From contig NZ_QRDV01000002.1 of NCBI RefSeq assembly GCF_003386165.1, positions 1 to 64,000 of the forward strand: 64,000 nucleotides of DNA. The letters are read 5' to 3'. Positions 46,216 through 54,661 of this stretch are shown here, piece after piece. The notes under the pieces were generated by a model, which saw only the letters and a list, made by a program, of their open reading frames with translations, was not told where the DNA came from and did no database searches. The translations under genes and the position numbers were made by a program. This DNA is from Winogradskyella eximia. Lineage in GTDB: Bacteria > Bacteroidota > Bacteroidia > Flavobacteriales > Flavobacteriaceae. Position 1 is the stretch's first letter, and each line of letters starts with the position of its first letter.

Positions 46216-47532
46216 CTAATCATCATCATCGTCATATAAATCATTAGAAGCAATTATTTTGTTAATTCTTAATCTAAAATCTGGATATTTACTATTATTA
46301 GAGTCGATAAAAGTTTCTGAGTCTGGACCTTTTGAGTACACATTGTCAAAAGCTCTGCTGCCATACCAACTTTCTAAGTCATCATTATTAGAATAGTCTT
46401 TTCTGTAAATATTACCTTTACAGTTATTAAAATATAATCTTGTAAATTTTATCTTTTGTAAATTTTCACTGTTTATATCAATACGTCCATCAAAGATTAC
46501 AGCAGGTTTAAATCCAGAAATTACACTTTTATTAATTGTGAACTTTACATCTGGTCCTATGTAAATCGCTTCTTGTACCAAACCAACATTAATATCTGAT
46601 TTTAAATCTTTACTAACATTAACAAGAGTAAGGTTCTCTGCATTAACATATGTTTCCTTTTTAGAAGTATCCGCTTTTTCTTTTATGTCATAAGATTTAA
46701 TTGACATACAACGTGATCCGTCTGGACTAGAAATATAAGGTGATCTAATTGCTAATGAATTAATAATGTGACATTGTGCTCCATAATTAAATTCATAATC
46801 ATTTTTATTAGATCTATAAGATACTGTTTGAATTAATTCAACTTCACCACCCAAAACATTAAATGAGTTTCCTTGGCAGTAACTCACCATTACGTTGTTT
46901 ACGTTAGTTTGAAGTCCTATACCAGCAAGAGTAAGTCCGCTGAAGTTTCCAAATTCTTTTGTGTTTTTACCAGCATACTCAATTCTTACATACTTTAAAG
47001 TACCAGAATTTCCGTTAGAGTTATCTCCACCATAACTAATACTTTCTGTTGACGATGGGTTTAATCCGTAATTAAGTGAAGCGACTTTGCCAAAAGTATT
47101 GATAGGTGCATCTCCTAAAATAAAAAGGCCTCCCCAATCTCCTGGTTTTTTATCAGTTCTACTTGAAGTAAAAATAATTGGATCTGTTGGTTTTCCTTCA
47201 GCAAATATTTTAGATCCATTACTGATTGTTAATGATCCTTTAGTATTAAAGTCACCAAGAATTACTGTTCCTGCTTCTATAGTTAGTGTTGTACTATCAG
47301 TAACATAAACATCTCCTAGAAGAAGATAAGTGTTCCTTTTGGTTAAAGTAGTGTTTTCTGTTATGTTACCTGTTAAGATTTGTGTTGGCTCTTCGTAGTT
47401 TTCTTTATTAGGCTGAAAATCCGTCCATGAGTCTAGCCAATTATTGTAGCCAGTAATGCCTTTTTCTTGTTGGGCATTTATGTTGCTAATCACTAAAAAA
47501 AAGAGCAGTGCGGTTAGAGTAAAATTTTTCAT
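46216..47532 (-). CDS. Secreted right-handed beta-helix-like surface protein
   Basis: A 438-residue exported protein (signal to NINA, then QQEKG). The core has the turn-rich pattern of a family frequent in Bacteroidota surface proteins: TYLLLGDVYVTDSTTLTIEA, GTVILGDFNTKGSLTI, GDWGGLFILGDAPINTFG and LKYVRIEYAGK, which suggests a right-handed beta-helix. Unlike many relatives, I see no T9SS sorting domain; it ends in five aspartates. It lies 80 bases upstream of the type B CTD gene on the same strand, behind a good TAnnTTTG promoter, and probably opens the adhesin transcription unit. Confidence 0.75.
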   Translation of the reverse strand: MKNFTLTALLFFLVISNINAQQEKGITGYNNWLDSWTDFQPNKENYEEPTQILTGNITENTTLTKRNTYLLLGDVYVTDSTTLTIEAGTVILGDFNTKGSLTISNGSKIFAEGKPTDPIIFTSSRTDKKPGDWGGLFILGDAPINTFGKVASLNYGLNPSSTESISYGGDNSNGNSGTLKYVRIEYAGKNTKEFGNFSGLTLAGIGLQTNVNNVMVSYCQGNSFNVLGGEVELIQTVSYRSNKNDYEFNYGAQCHIINSLAIRSPYISSPDGSRCMSIKSYDIKEKADTSKKETYVNAENLTLVNVSKDLKSDINVGLVQEAIYIGPDVKFTINKSVISGFKPAVIFDGRIDINSENLQKIKFTRLYFNNCKGNIYRKDYSNNDDLESWYGSRAFDNVYSKGPDSETFIDSNNSKYPDFRLRINKIIASNDLYDDDDD

Positions 47533-47579
47533 AGTAGGTAAATTCTATAATTAGATTAAGGGCTATTAATTATTTAGCC

Positions 47580-47611
47580 CAAACATATGATTAAAATCCA
47601 TGAAACACAAA
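47580..47611 (-). promoter_or_regulatory. Promoter of the T9SS surface-protein locus
   Basis: On the minus strand: TTTG (47608-47611), 20 bases, then TATGTTTG (47580-47587), a good match to the Bacteroidota TTTG/TAnnTTTG promoter. It is 48 bases before the start of the gene at 46216-47532. A GATGAAATACAT motif lies just upstream of the -33 box (47619-47630). Confidence 0.72.
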
Positions 47612-47618
47612 TAATATC

Positions 47619-47692
47619 GATGAAATACATACATTAGTGTAAATTTGGTGCATTTACCTACAAAAAACGTTAGTTAATCAGTGAAATATGTA
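47619..47692. promoter_or_regulatory. GAAATACAT-type motifs upstream of the T9SS promoter
   Basis: GATGAAATACAT (47619-47630) abuts the -33 box, and a related CAGTGAAATATGTA occurs at 47679-47692. The same word recurs at 48391-48422 in the next intergenic region. Their position fits an activator site, but no binding protein is known. Confidence 0.4.
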
Positions 47693-47740
47693 AAAAAAAA
47701 ATAAATATAACCTTTTTGATTGTTTCAGTTTACAGCATAA

Positions 47741-47775
47741 AAAAACCTTGACATATTCTCAATGTCAAGGTTTTT
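47741..47775. terminator. Strong bidirectional terminator
   Basis: A 14-bp perfect stem: AAAAACCTTGACAT (47741-47754) and ATGTCAAGGTTTTT (47762-47775) with a 7-base loop. It ends the minus-strand gene at 47803-48255 before the T9SS promoter region. Confidence 0.9.
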
Positions 47776-47802
47776 ACAAACACATAATAATTAAAAAACT
47801 AA

Positions 47803-48255
47803 CTAATCTTTTTTAAAGTCGTCATAGGTATGTAATGCTTTAAGAGTTGATTCGTAAAATAAAATAGCTGCTATTAAATCTTTAGTATCAGAATAAGGCA
47901 GAATTGATTTTTGAAACTCTATTGTACTATCAAAATAGGATGTAGAAGCATCAATATTATCTTCTAAAGCCTTTATATTATCTTTTGTCTCAGGTATACC
48001 TAAAGATTCCATAGTTACTCCAGGCTTTGTTGCAAATGCAATATTTGGAAGAATATTTACAATCACTTCAATTCGTTCTATATATAAAACTAATAAGTCT
48101 CCCTTCGACATCTTTTTTAAGTCTTCACGACTATGATATTTTGAGATGTTTACTTTGCCACTAATAATACTTTGAGATTCTTTCTTTTTTTGAGCAAAAC
48201 CCATGCTTATCATTAGGAAAAAAAAGGCACAAAATAAGGTAGATTTGGTATTCAT
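47803..48255 (-). CDS. Small exported hypothetical protein
   Basis: A 150-residue protein with a signal peptide (to MGFA, then QKKKES). The mature part is helical (MSKGDLLVLYIERIEVIVNILPNIAF ... DLIAAILFYESTLKALHTYDDF). No family is recognised. It has its own promoter (TTG, 19 bases, TAGATTTG at 48286-48315, minus) and a strong terminator. It lies just upstream of the T9SS adhesin locus on the same strand but is transcriptionally separate. Confidence 0.75.
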   Translation of the reverse strand: MNTKSTLFCAFFFLMISMGFAQKKKESQSIISGKVNISKYHSREDLKKMSKGDLLVLYIERIEVIVNILPNIAFATKPGVTMESLGIPETKDNIKALEDNIDASTSYFDSTIEFQKSILPYSDTKDLIAAILFYESTLKALHTYDDFKKD

Positions 48256-48285
48256 ATTTACACTTTTTAATTAATCTTAGTGCAA

Positions 48286-48315
48286 CAAATCTATACATTT
48301 TATTAAATAAAACAA
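48286..48315 (-). promoter_or_regulatory. Promoter of the small exported protein gene
   Basis: The minus strand reads TTG (48313-48315), 19 bases, TAGATTTG (48286-48293), matching the flavobacterial pattern, about 30 bases before the start codon. Confidence 0.62.
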
Positions 48316-48390
48316 CTATATTTTTACATTTTTACGAAAACTTTTTTATATATTAAATGCAGATTTTTACGTTAAACTGCGTGTTTGCTT

Positions 48391-48422
48391 GATAAAATAC
48401 ATATTTCACCGATGAAATACAT
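48391..48422. promoter_or_regulatory. Dyad with GAAATACAT motifs
   Basis: GATAAAATACAT (48391-48402) is followed by ATTTCA-CCGA-TGAAAT (48403-48418), a perfect 6-bp dyad whose right half continues as GATGAAATACAT (48411-48422). The same 12-base word sits at the T9SS promoter (47619-47630). A shared regulator site is plausible. Confidence 0.42.
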
Positions 48423-48803
48423 TGTGTGTTTTTCTCCTTAATATTCACTTTATAATCACTTATTTTTGGAAAATACTCATAATTTCTGTTGAACTTAAGT
48501 GTTAATTCTATAATTGTATGGACTATTTATTCAGTCAAAATCAAACATCAATTTTTTACATTCTTTCAGAGTATTTATTTTTATTAAATAGCGTTTTATT
48601 ATGTGGTTATTTCAAGAGTTATTAAGTAAAAATATGAGATATAAATACAGTTTATAAATTGATGGCTTGATAAAAATGAGCGTATTACGTCGGAATTTTT
48701 AGTTATTTTTTTCGGTTTATCGTGAAAAAATAGCATTGGTGAGATTTTTATGGTGTTGTTATTAATAAGTACCAATTTAGAGGTGTTGTTAATTAATATT
48801 CTC

Positions 48804-49403
48804 ATGAAAAATTCAATTTATTTATTTAGTTTTATTTGCTTTTTAGGAGCAAGCTGTTTGGTATCTGCTCAAGATTCAATTAAACAACTTCCAATTTATG
48901 ATTCTACAGAACTTAATTTAATGAGTTCAGATACTATTCCAGATTACGAGACTAAAATCAATAAACTTAAAATTACAGGAACTATATACGAAAATGATGG
49001 TGTTACTCCTGCAAAAGATGTGATTCTTTATGTTGAACAACCAGACGAGAATGGTGATTTCGATTTAAGAGAAACCAATGACAAGCGCTATGTTTATCAT
49101 AGAAGTTGGGTAAAAACAGATGCAAACGGACGTTATACTCTATATACATTTGTTCCGGGAGGAGATAGACGATTTAATCAATTACAACAAGTATATCCTA
49201 TAATAAAAGAAGCTACTAAAGAAGCATACGTTATTGAAACATTTTTATTTGATGAAGATCCATTACTTACTAAAACATGTCGTAAGCGTATGGCTAAAAA
49301 AGGTGATCCAACTAGAATACTTAAATTAAAATCTGAAGATGGTATTTTTGTCGCTGAGCGAAATATTACATTAAAAAAAGATGTTGTTATAGCCAAATCA
49401 TAA
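48804..49403 (+). CDS. Exported intradiol-dioxygenase-fold protein, probably non-catalytic
   Basis: 199 residues from the ATG at 48804; earlier in-frame starts would precede the signal peptide (MKNSIYLFSFICFLG ... SAQ). The body matches the Bacteroidota intradiol ring-cleavage dioxygenase-like family: LKITGTIYENDGVTPAKDVI, WVKTDANGRYTLYTFVPGG and the ETFLFDEDPLLT block. Active enzymes have a HIH-type iron-binding motif after the PG turn; here that place reads LQQVY (residues 127-131). At least two metal ligands thus seem lost, and a binding or structural role is more likely than dioxygenase activity. It is monocistronic, with a strong terminator. Confidence 0.75.
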   Translation: MKNSIYLFSFICFLGASCLVSAQDSIKQLPIYDSTELNLMSSDTIPDYETKINKLKITGTIYENDGVTPAKDVILYVEQPDENGDFDLRETNDKRYVYHRSWVKTDANGRYTLYTFVPGGDRRFNQLQQVYPIIKEATKEAYVIETFLFDEDPLLTKTCRKRMAKKGDPTRILKLKSEDGIFVAERNITLKKDVVIAKS

Positions 49404-49424
49404 TTAAAATTAGTTAAAATATAT

Positions 49425-49457
49425 AACGTTCTAAATGACTATTTAGGACGTTTTTTT
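49425..49457 (+). terminator. Rho-independent terminator
   Basis: A 12-bp stem (49425-49436 with 49441-49452, one G-U pair, GACT loop) followed by a seven-T run. It ends the dioxygenase-like gene. Confidence 0.9.
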
Positions 49458-49573
49458 GTGCATTAAAATTCTAAACTGAATTAAGATTGTAATCTTATTT
49501 TATTTATTTTGAAAAAAGAATAATGTAATTTCATCGTTCTAATAAATTCTTGACTTCAAAATACCAGATTATA

Positions 49574-51307
49574 ATGAGTAAACAGACATTTCATTTAGGA
49601 CTATCCATGGCAGGAGCTGTTTCTGCAGGTGCTTATACAGCTGGTTTTATGGATTATTTATTAGAAGCATTATCTGAATGGGAAAATGCAAAACAGCAAC
49701 AATTAAATAATTCAGACAGTAATATTCCTACTCACAATGTCATTATTGATGCCATTGGAGGCGCCTCTGCAGGAGGCATGGTTGGTATGATTGCGACACT
49801 TGCACTTTACGCTGGTAATTGGAAACCAGTTAAGAAAGTATCAAATGTAAAAACAGGCAATATCCTTTATGATAGTTGGGTGTTTTTAGACGATGATGAA
49901 AATCTATATTCAGAAAAGGCTAGTGGAAAAGGTACATTTGAAAAAATGTTAGATATTTCAGATATCAATCCAGAAGTTGGTGCTCCTTCTCTTTTAAATT
50001 CCACACCAATCGATGCTATTGCAGAGCGTGTATTTAATGAGTTGCCAAAAGAGGCTGGTTTAGATAACTTTCCGAAATATATATCTAAAGATTTAAGATT
50101 GCTTATTACTCTAACAAGCCTTAGACCGTTAGACTATAAGGTGAAAATGAGTAGAATTAAATCTAAATTTTTAGATGAAACGCCATCACATCGTGTAAGT
50201 AGCCATGATGTATTGGCACATTTTAAATTAAACTTTGACGATACAAAAGATAAAAATCAATATTTACCGTTTCATCCACATAATTTAGACTCACGCCAAT
50301 TTTTAATTAAAGTAACAAAAGCCACTGGAGCATTTCCTATAGGATTAAAATCCCGTTATTTTGATAACGAGTTTACAACAAGCTATTTAAATAATAGTTT
50401 AAAGGTTCGTAAATCATTAATTAAAGATTTAGATATACTCATAGATGCAGAACAAACATCAAATTTTCAGTTTACAGCTATTGATGGAGGTACTATAAAT
50501 AATGAACCATTTGATGAAGTATTGCGACATCTCGTTAAAAAACACGGAGAACCAAATTTAGACAACCCAAAGTTTGGAACAGTGCATATAGATCCGTTTC
50601 CTAATTTTTTCGATGCTAAAGTAACGGATGACGTAAACCATAAAGTCTCTAGTATTGTTGGGATTCTTGGAGCTATTGTACCAACAATTCTTAGTCAAGC
50701 ACGTTACAAACAAACAGATACTTATGGTGTTGGTTTGTTTAAACTAATGTCTTTTCCAAGAAAGTTGAAATCTGGAAAAATGGAAATTAGAGAGCATCCA
50801 CCTTTAGCAACAGGAGCTTTAGAAGGTTTTGGAGGTTTTCTTGATATTAAATTTAGACAGCATGATTTTTTTCTAGGGAGAGATAACGCACGTAATTTTT
50901 TACGAGGAATTTTATTTTTAGAATGTGACAAAGACAATCCTAATAATTTGTTTTATGGTGTTAGTGATGCGGCCATTGCCGAATTTAAACGGAACGTGAA
51001 ACAAAAAGATGGTAGCGAGAAAATTTATATGCCAATTATACCAGACATCAGTAAAATTGAAGGAGATTCCAATCCAACTAAATATGAGGTTGAGGACTTC
51101 CCTAAGTTTAATGGTAAAGCTTTCCGAGAATTAAAAAAGCCAATAAAGAAAAGGGTTAATGCTATTTTAAAGGCAGAACTAAAAGGACGAGTTAAGAGTT
51201 GGTGGTTAAAACCAATTATAGCTGCTTTTAGAGGTATCATTGCTAGTAAGATAACCAATTGGGTCATTGAGCAAGTAGAATTAGACTTTAAAAATCGTAA
51301 GATGTAA
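49574..51307 (+). CDS. Patatin-like phospholipase
   Basis: 577 residues from the ATG at 49574 (SKQTFHLGLSMAGAVSAGAYTAG). An in-frame ATG 24 bases earlier adds an unlikely extension. The oxyanion-hole glycines (AGAVSAGAY), the nucleophile motif GASAG (near residues 62-66, Ser in the middle) and the catalytic Asp in IDGGTINNEP (near 302) form the patatin Ser-Asp dyad. It is longer than typical patatins, with a large C-terminal region found in Bacteroidota homologues. It probably hydrolyses membrane lipids or lipid-like esters. No signal peptide is seen, so location is cytoplasmic or membrane-associated. It has no obvious partner. Confidence 0.88.
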   Translation: MSKQTFHLGLSMAGAVSAGAYTAGFMDYLLEALSEWENAKQQQLNNSDSNIPTHNVIIDAIGGASAGGMVGMIATLALYAGNWKPVKKVSNVKTGNILYDSWVFLDDDENLYSEKASGKGTFEKMLDISDINPEVGAPSLLNSTPIDAIAERVFNELPKEAGLDNFPKYISKDLRLLITLTSLRPLDYKVKMSRIKSKFLDETPSHRVSSHDVLAHFKLNFDDTKDKNQYLPFHPHNLDSRQFLIKVTKATGAFPIGLKSRYFDNEFTTSYLNNSLKVRKSLIKDLDILIDAEQTSNFQFTAIDGGTINNEPFDEVLRHLVKKHGEPNLDNPKFGTVHIDPFPNFFDAKVTDDVNHKVSSIVGILGAIVPTILSQARYKQTDTYGVGLFKLMSFPRKLKSGKMEIREHPPLATGALEGFGGFLDIKFRQHDFFLGRDNARNFLRGILFLECDKDNPNNLFYGVSDAAIAEFKRNVKQKDGSEKIYMPIIPDISKIEGDSNPTKYEVEDFPKFNGKAFRELKKPIKKRVNAILKAELKGRVKSWWLKPIIAAFRGIIASKITNWVIEQVELDFKNRKM

Positions 51308-51380
51308 GTTTTCATTTATAGACAAACAAAGTGATAAAAAATCTATTTAATACATATATAAGCAATAGAAAGCGCCTACG

Positions 51381-51412
51381 TTTGTTTGGGTAAAAACAAA
51401 ACGTTAATTTTG
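51381..51412 (+). promoter_or_regulatory. Promoter of the cold-shock protein gene
   Basis: TTTG (51381-51384), 20 bases, TAATTTTG (51405-51412): a clear flavobacterial promoter, with the start codon 25 bases downstream of the -7 box. Confidence 0.72.
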
Positions 51413-51437
51413 TCGCAAACTATTTAAAACAATACTA

Positions 51438-51686
51438 ATGATTTTAGACTTTATAAAAAGATTGTTCAACTCTGATAAAGTAAGTGGTACAAAAGAAGGG
51501 ACCGTTAAATTTTTCAATGCTAAAAAAGGATTTGGATTTATAATTATAAATGATACTAACGAAGAGATTTTTGTGCACACCACAAACGTAGTAGGTAAAA
51601 TTAAAGAAAAAAATAAAGTGACATTTAACGTTGAGAAAAGCGATAAAGGTCCAATAGCTACAAATGTAAAAGCTGTAAAAAATTAG
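51438..51686 (+). CDS. Cold-shock domain protein
   Basis: An 82-residue protein. A short basic N-terminal extension (about 18 residues, ILDFIKRLFNSDKVSG) precedes a cold-shock domain with RNP1 KGFGFI and RNP2 IFVHT. It should bind single-stranded RNA or DNA and may melt mRNA structure. The extension is unusual for CspA-type proteins and may be amphipathic. The next gene is a DEAD-box helicase behind its own -7 box, a common functional pairing, with a terminator between them. Confidence 0.92.
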   Translation: MILDFIKRLFNSDKVSGTKEGTVKFFNAKKGFGFIIINDTNEEIFVHTTNVVGKIKEKNKVTFNVEKSDKGPIATNVKAVKN

Positions 51687-51701
51687 AATTACAATTTACT
51701 T

Positions 51702-51726
51702 AACCATCTTAACTGATGGTTTTTTT
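51702..51726 (+). terminator. Terminator of the cold-shock gene
   Basis: AACCATC (51702-51708), 6-base loop, GATGGTT (51715-51721) then a T-run to 51726. A plus-strand in-frame extension of the helicase runs through it, which argues against the longest helicase start. Confidence 0.86.
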
Positions 51727-51791
51727 ATGTTTAGATGTTTGGCTTTGTAGTAATGATAACTATTTTACCTCTTTCCCAACAACAGTATTCT

Positions 51792-51799
51792 TACCTTTG
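51792..51799 (+). promoter_or_regulatory. Putative -7 box of the DEAD-box helicase gene
   Basis: TACCTTTG matches TAnnTTTG and lies 15 bases before the chosen ATG (51815). The -33 element is not convincing. Confidence 0.5.
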
Positions 51800-51814
51800 C
51801 AAAAATTATTTTTT

Positions 51815-53158
51815 ATGTCCAAGCATTTTTCCGATTTAGGAATTAATAAATCTATTCAACAGAGTTTAGCCGAATTAAATATTACTGTACCTACAGATAT
51901 TCAAGAAAAGGCCATTCCAATAATTCTTCAACAAAAAGAAGATGTTGTTGCAATAGCTAAAACCGGAACAGGGAAAACGGCAGCATTCGGATTGCCGTTA
52001 TTACAGTTAATAGATACGGAAGACACTAACGTGCAAGCAGTAATCTTAGCTCCAACCCGCGAACTAGGACAACAAATTTGCGCTAACTTAACGTCGTTTG
52101 CCAAGCAAAGTCCTATGATTTCTATTGCGGCAACGTTTGGAGGTATTCCGATAAAGCCACAAATAGAACGTTTAACAGAAACTACACATATTATAGTAGC
52201 CACACCAGGACGTTTGGTAGATTTAATAAATCGAGGTACTGTAAGTCTAAAACATTTAAAATTCTTGGTTTTAGATGAAGCTGACGAAATGGTCAGTGCT
52301 TTAAAAACGGATTTAGACCTTATTATAAAAGGTATTCCAAAAGCTAGACGTACATTTTTGTTTACTGCAACCTTATCTGGAGCTATAAAACAATTGGTTC
52401 AGAATTACATGTCTAAACACGTGGTTCAGGTTGAAGCAGATATGGCTACCGTTGGACACCAAGGTATAGATCATCAATATGTAGTAGTAGAACCTATAGA
52501 GAAATTAGACGTTTTACTTCATTTTTTAAATAGTAAAGAAGGACAACGAGGTATTATTTTTTGTAAAACAAAAGCCGCTGTAAATAAATTAGCTAAGAAT
52601 TTAGCCATCAATAAATTTTCTTCTGGTGCGTTACATGGTAGTTTGTCTCAAGGGATTAGAGATCGTATAATGGGACAATTTAGAGAAGGACATATCTCTA
52701 TTTTAATTGCTACAGATTTAGCCGCTCGTGGTATTGATGTAAAAGATGTCGCATTTGTGGTTAATTATCACTTACCAGACACTTATGATGCTTATGTGCA
52801 TAGAAGTGGAAGAACAGCTAGAGCAGGAGCAAAAGGTTTATCGTTAACTGTTTTGCAGCAAGAAGAAGTTATAGATATTGCTGATTTTGAAAATGAATTA
52901 GGAATCACTTTCCACGAAATTAAAAAAGCAGATGCTCAAAGTATAGAAGAGAATAATACGTTATTGTGGGCGAAAAAAATATTTAAAACGAAACCCAATC
53001 GTACGATTTCTGAAACACTAAGAAGAGATGTACGTACTATTTTTCATCATCTAACAAAAGAAGAATTAATAGAAAAAATATTAGCACATCAAGTGGCAGA
53101 AACTACATTGGGCAAGGCAGCCTCAGAAGATTCTAAAAAGAAGAAAAAGAAACATTAA
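51815..53158 (+). CDS. DEAD-box RNA helicase
   Basis: 447 residues from the ATG at 51815 (SKHFSDLGINKSIQQSLAEL), chosen because the longer frame crosses a terminator and the -7 box. It carries a Q motif (TDIQEKAIP), motif I AKTGTGKT, Ia PTREL, Ib TPGRL, II DEAD, III TAT instead of the usual SAT, V ATDLAARGID and VI HRSGRTARAG. The tail is Lys-rich (KKKKKKH). It resembles RhlE/CsdA-type helicases acting in ribosome assembly or mRNA turnover, with cold-shock use likely given the neighbour. Confidence 0.93.
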   Translation: MSKHFSDLGINKSIQQSLAELNITVPTDIQEKAIPIILQQKEDVVAIAKTGTGKTAAFGLPLLQLIDTEDTNVQAVILAPTRELGQQICANLTSFAKQSPMISIAATFGGIPIKPQIERLTETTHIIVATPGRLVDLINRGTVSLKHLKFLVLDEADEMVSALKTDLDLIIKGIPKARRTFLFTATLSGAIKQLVQNYMSKHVVQVEADMATVGHQGIDHQYVVVEPIEKLDVLLHFLNSKEGQRGIIFCKTKAAVNKLAKNLAINKFSSGALHGSLSQGIRDRIMGQFREGHISILIATDLAARGIDVKDVAFVVNYHLPDTYDAYVHRSGRTARAGAKGLSLTVLQQEEVIDIADFENELGITFHEIKKADAQSIEENNTLLWAKKIFKTKPNRTISETLRRDVRTIFHHLTKEELIEKILAHQVAETTLGKAASEDSKKKKKKH

Positions 53159-53169
53159 TTTAATCCTTT

Positions 53170-53874
53170 TTACTTAGTAATTATAGGTTTTAAAACATCC
53201 CAAACAGTGTCTGCGACTATTTTATGACCTTCAACAGTAGGGTGAATGCCATCATCTTGATTTAAGTCAGCAACACCACCAACGTCTTTTAAAATAAAAG
53301 GAATAAAGGCTAGTTTATTTTTTTCTGCTAAGTCTGCAAAAATTTGTCTGAATTCATTGGTATAATCTTGTCCCATGTTAGGTGGCAATTCCATACCAGC
53401 CAGTATAATTGTTGTTTTTGGACTTTTCTTTTGAACCACATCAATAATGGTTTGTAAGTTTGCACGTGTTTCTGATAAAGGCACACCTCGCAAACCATCG
53501 TTAGCACCTAATTCTAACAAGAAAATATCAACTTTTTGGTTTAAAATCCAATTAATACGATTTTTTCCTCCAGATGTCGTTTCACCGCTTAAACCTGAGT
53601 TAATTACAGTATAATTTAGGCCTAAGGCATCTATTTTTTGTTGTAAAACGGCAGGATATGCATCATTACTATCTTCCAATCCCATGCCAGCCGTGATACT
53701 ATCACCAAAACATAAAATCGTTTTTGTATCATTTGTAATGACATCATTTTGTTCGGTGTCGTTTGTTGCTTCTTTCACCTGTTTTGTTTCTACTGTTTTT
53801 TCAGCTTTATCATTACCGCAACTAAATAATAAAAGGGTAAAAATAAAATAACAAAACTTTAAGAGTTTAGGCAT
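53170..53874 (-). CDS. SGNH/GDSL esterase lipoprotein, TesA-like
   Basis: 234 residues from the ATG at 53872-53874 (MPKLLKFCYFIFTLLLFSC, lipobox Cys19); the longest frame starts 17 codons earlier without a signal. SGNH blocks are present: FGDSITAGMGL (block I), SGLSGETTSGG (II), ELGANDGLRGVP (III) and DGIHPTVEGH (V). It is like TesA/arylesterase, a thioesterase/lysophospholipase on the periplasmic side. It diverges from an ABC transporter pair, the same grouping as E. coli tesA-ybbA-ybbP. It is anchored as a lipoprotein, unlike E. coli TesA. Confidence 0.87.
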   Translation of the reverse strand: MPKLLKFCYFIFTLLLFSCGNDKAEKTVETKQVKEATNDTEQNDVITNDTKTILCFGDSITAGMGLEDSNDAYPAVLQQKIDALGLNYTVINSGLSGETTSGGKNRINWILNQKVDIFLLELGANDGLRGVPLSETRANLQTIIDVVQKKSPKTTIILAGMELPPNMGQDYTNEFRQIFADLAEKNKLAFIPFILKDVGGVADLNQDDGIHPTVEGHKIVADTVWDVLKPIITK

Positions 53875-53952
53875 GGTTGAGATTGGTGAAATTAAATGCA
53901 AATGATTATTTTGAGCCTTCGACATAAGTTGTCATTTAAATTAAAAATTAAT

Positions 53953-54642
53953 ATGCCAAAGATATTAAAGATTACTGGGCTAGAAAAGACATATTCTAGT
54001 GGTAACAAACAATTAACGGTTTTACATAACATTTCTTTCGATGTAGAAAAAGGACAAACTTTTTCAATCGTTGGTCCTTCAGGAAGTGGGAAAACAACAT
54101 TATTAGGCTTATGTGCAGGCTTAGACGAACCAAATGCTGGTAGTGTTGAGTTGTGTGGGCAAGATTTAAATACTTTAAACGAAGACCAACGTGCTCAACT
54201 ACGGAATAAGGAAGTTGGTTTTATATTTCAAAATTTTCAATTACTACCAACGCTTACCGCATTAGAAAATGTAAGTGTACCCTTAGAATTGCAAGGAGAT
54301 AAAGAGGCTGTTAAAAAAAGCAAAGTCTTATTGGAAAAAGTAGGCTTAGCAGATCGTTATCATCATTACCCTTCTCAGCTTTCTGGAGGCGAGCAACAAC
54401 GTGTTGCTTTAGCTAGAGCTTTTGCTAATGCACCTTCTATACTTTTTGCAGATGAACCCACAGGTAATCTAGATGAAGAAACTGGTGAAAAAGTGATAAA
54501 GTTATTGTTTGATTTGAATAAAGAAGCAGGAACTACATTAGTTATTATTTCTCATGATTTGGATTTAGCCAACCGAACACAACAAATATTACGACTTAAA
54601 GGCGGACAAATTTTAACCAACCAACGTACGCAAGTGCTGTAA
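53953..54642 (+). CDS. ABC transporter ATP-binding protein, YbbA/LolD-type
   Basis: 229 residues from the ATG at 53953 ([20 protein letters not shown]). It has a complete ABC core: Walker [12 protein letters not shown], signature [14 protein letters not shown], Walker [15 protein letters not shown] and the ISHD switch. It energises the FtsX-type permease encoded 19 bases downstream. YbbA-type partners are not the classical Lol system; in E. coli the pair is linked to lipid or hydrophobic compound handling, and details here are unknown. Confidence 0.9.
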   Translation: MPKILKITGLEKTYSSGNKQLTVLHNISFDVEKGQTFSIVGPSGSGKTTLLGLCAGLDEPNAGSVELCGQDLNTLNEDQRAQLRNKEVGFIFQNFQLLPTLTALENVSVPLELQGDKEAVKKSKVLLEKVGLADRYHHYPSQLSGGEQQRVALARAFANAPSILFADEPTGNLDEETGEKVIKLLFDLNKEAGTTLVIISHDLDLANRTQQILRLKGGQILTNQRTQVL

Positions 54643-54661
54643 TTTCATTCTTATCCTTATT

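Larger units (their letters stand above)
48256..48803. other. Long AT-rich divergent intergenic region
   Basis: About 550 bases between the minus-strand gene at 47803-48255 and the plus-strand gene at 48804. It contains the promoter at 48286-48315 and the dyad at 48391-48422. The rest is AT-rich DNA in which I see no RNA gene or believable reading frame. Confidence 0.6.

Noticed and set aside
48256-48803. A small RNA gene in the long divergent gap
   Set aside because: No clear terminator-ended hairpin transcript could be seen; only the promoter and motif dyad are supported.
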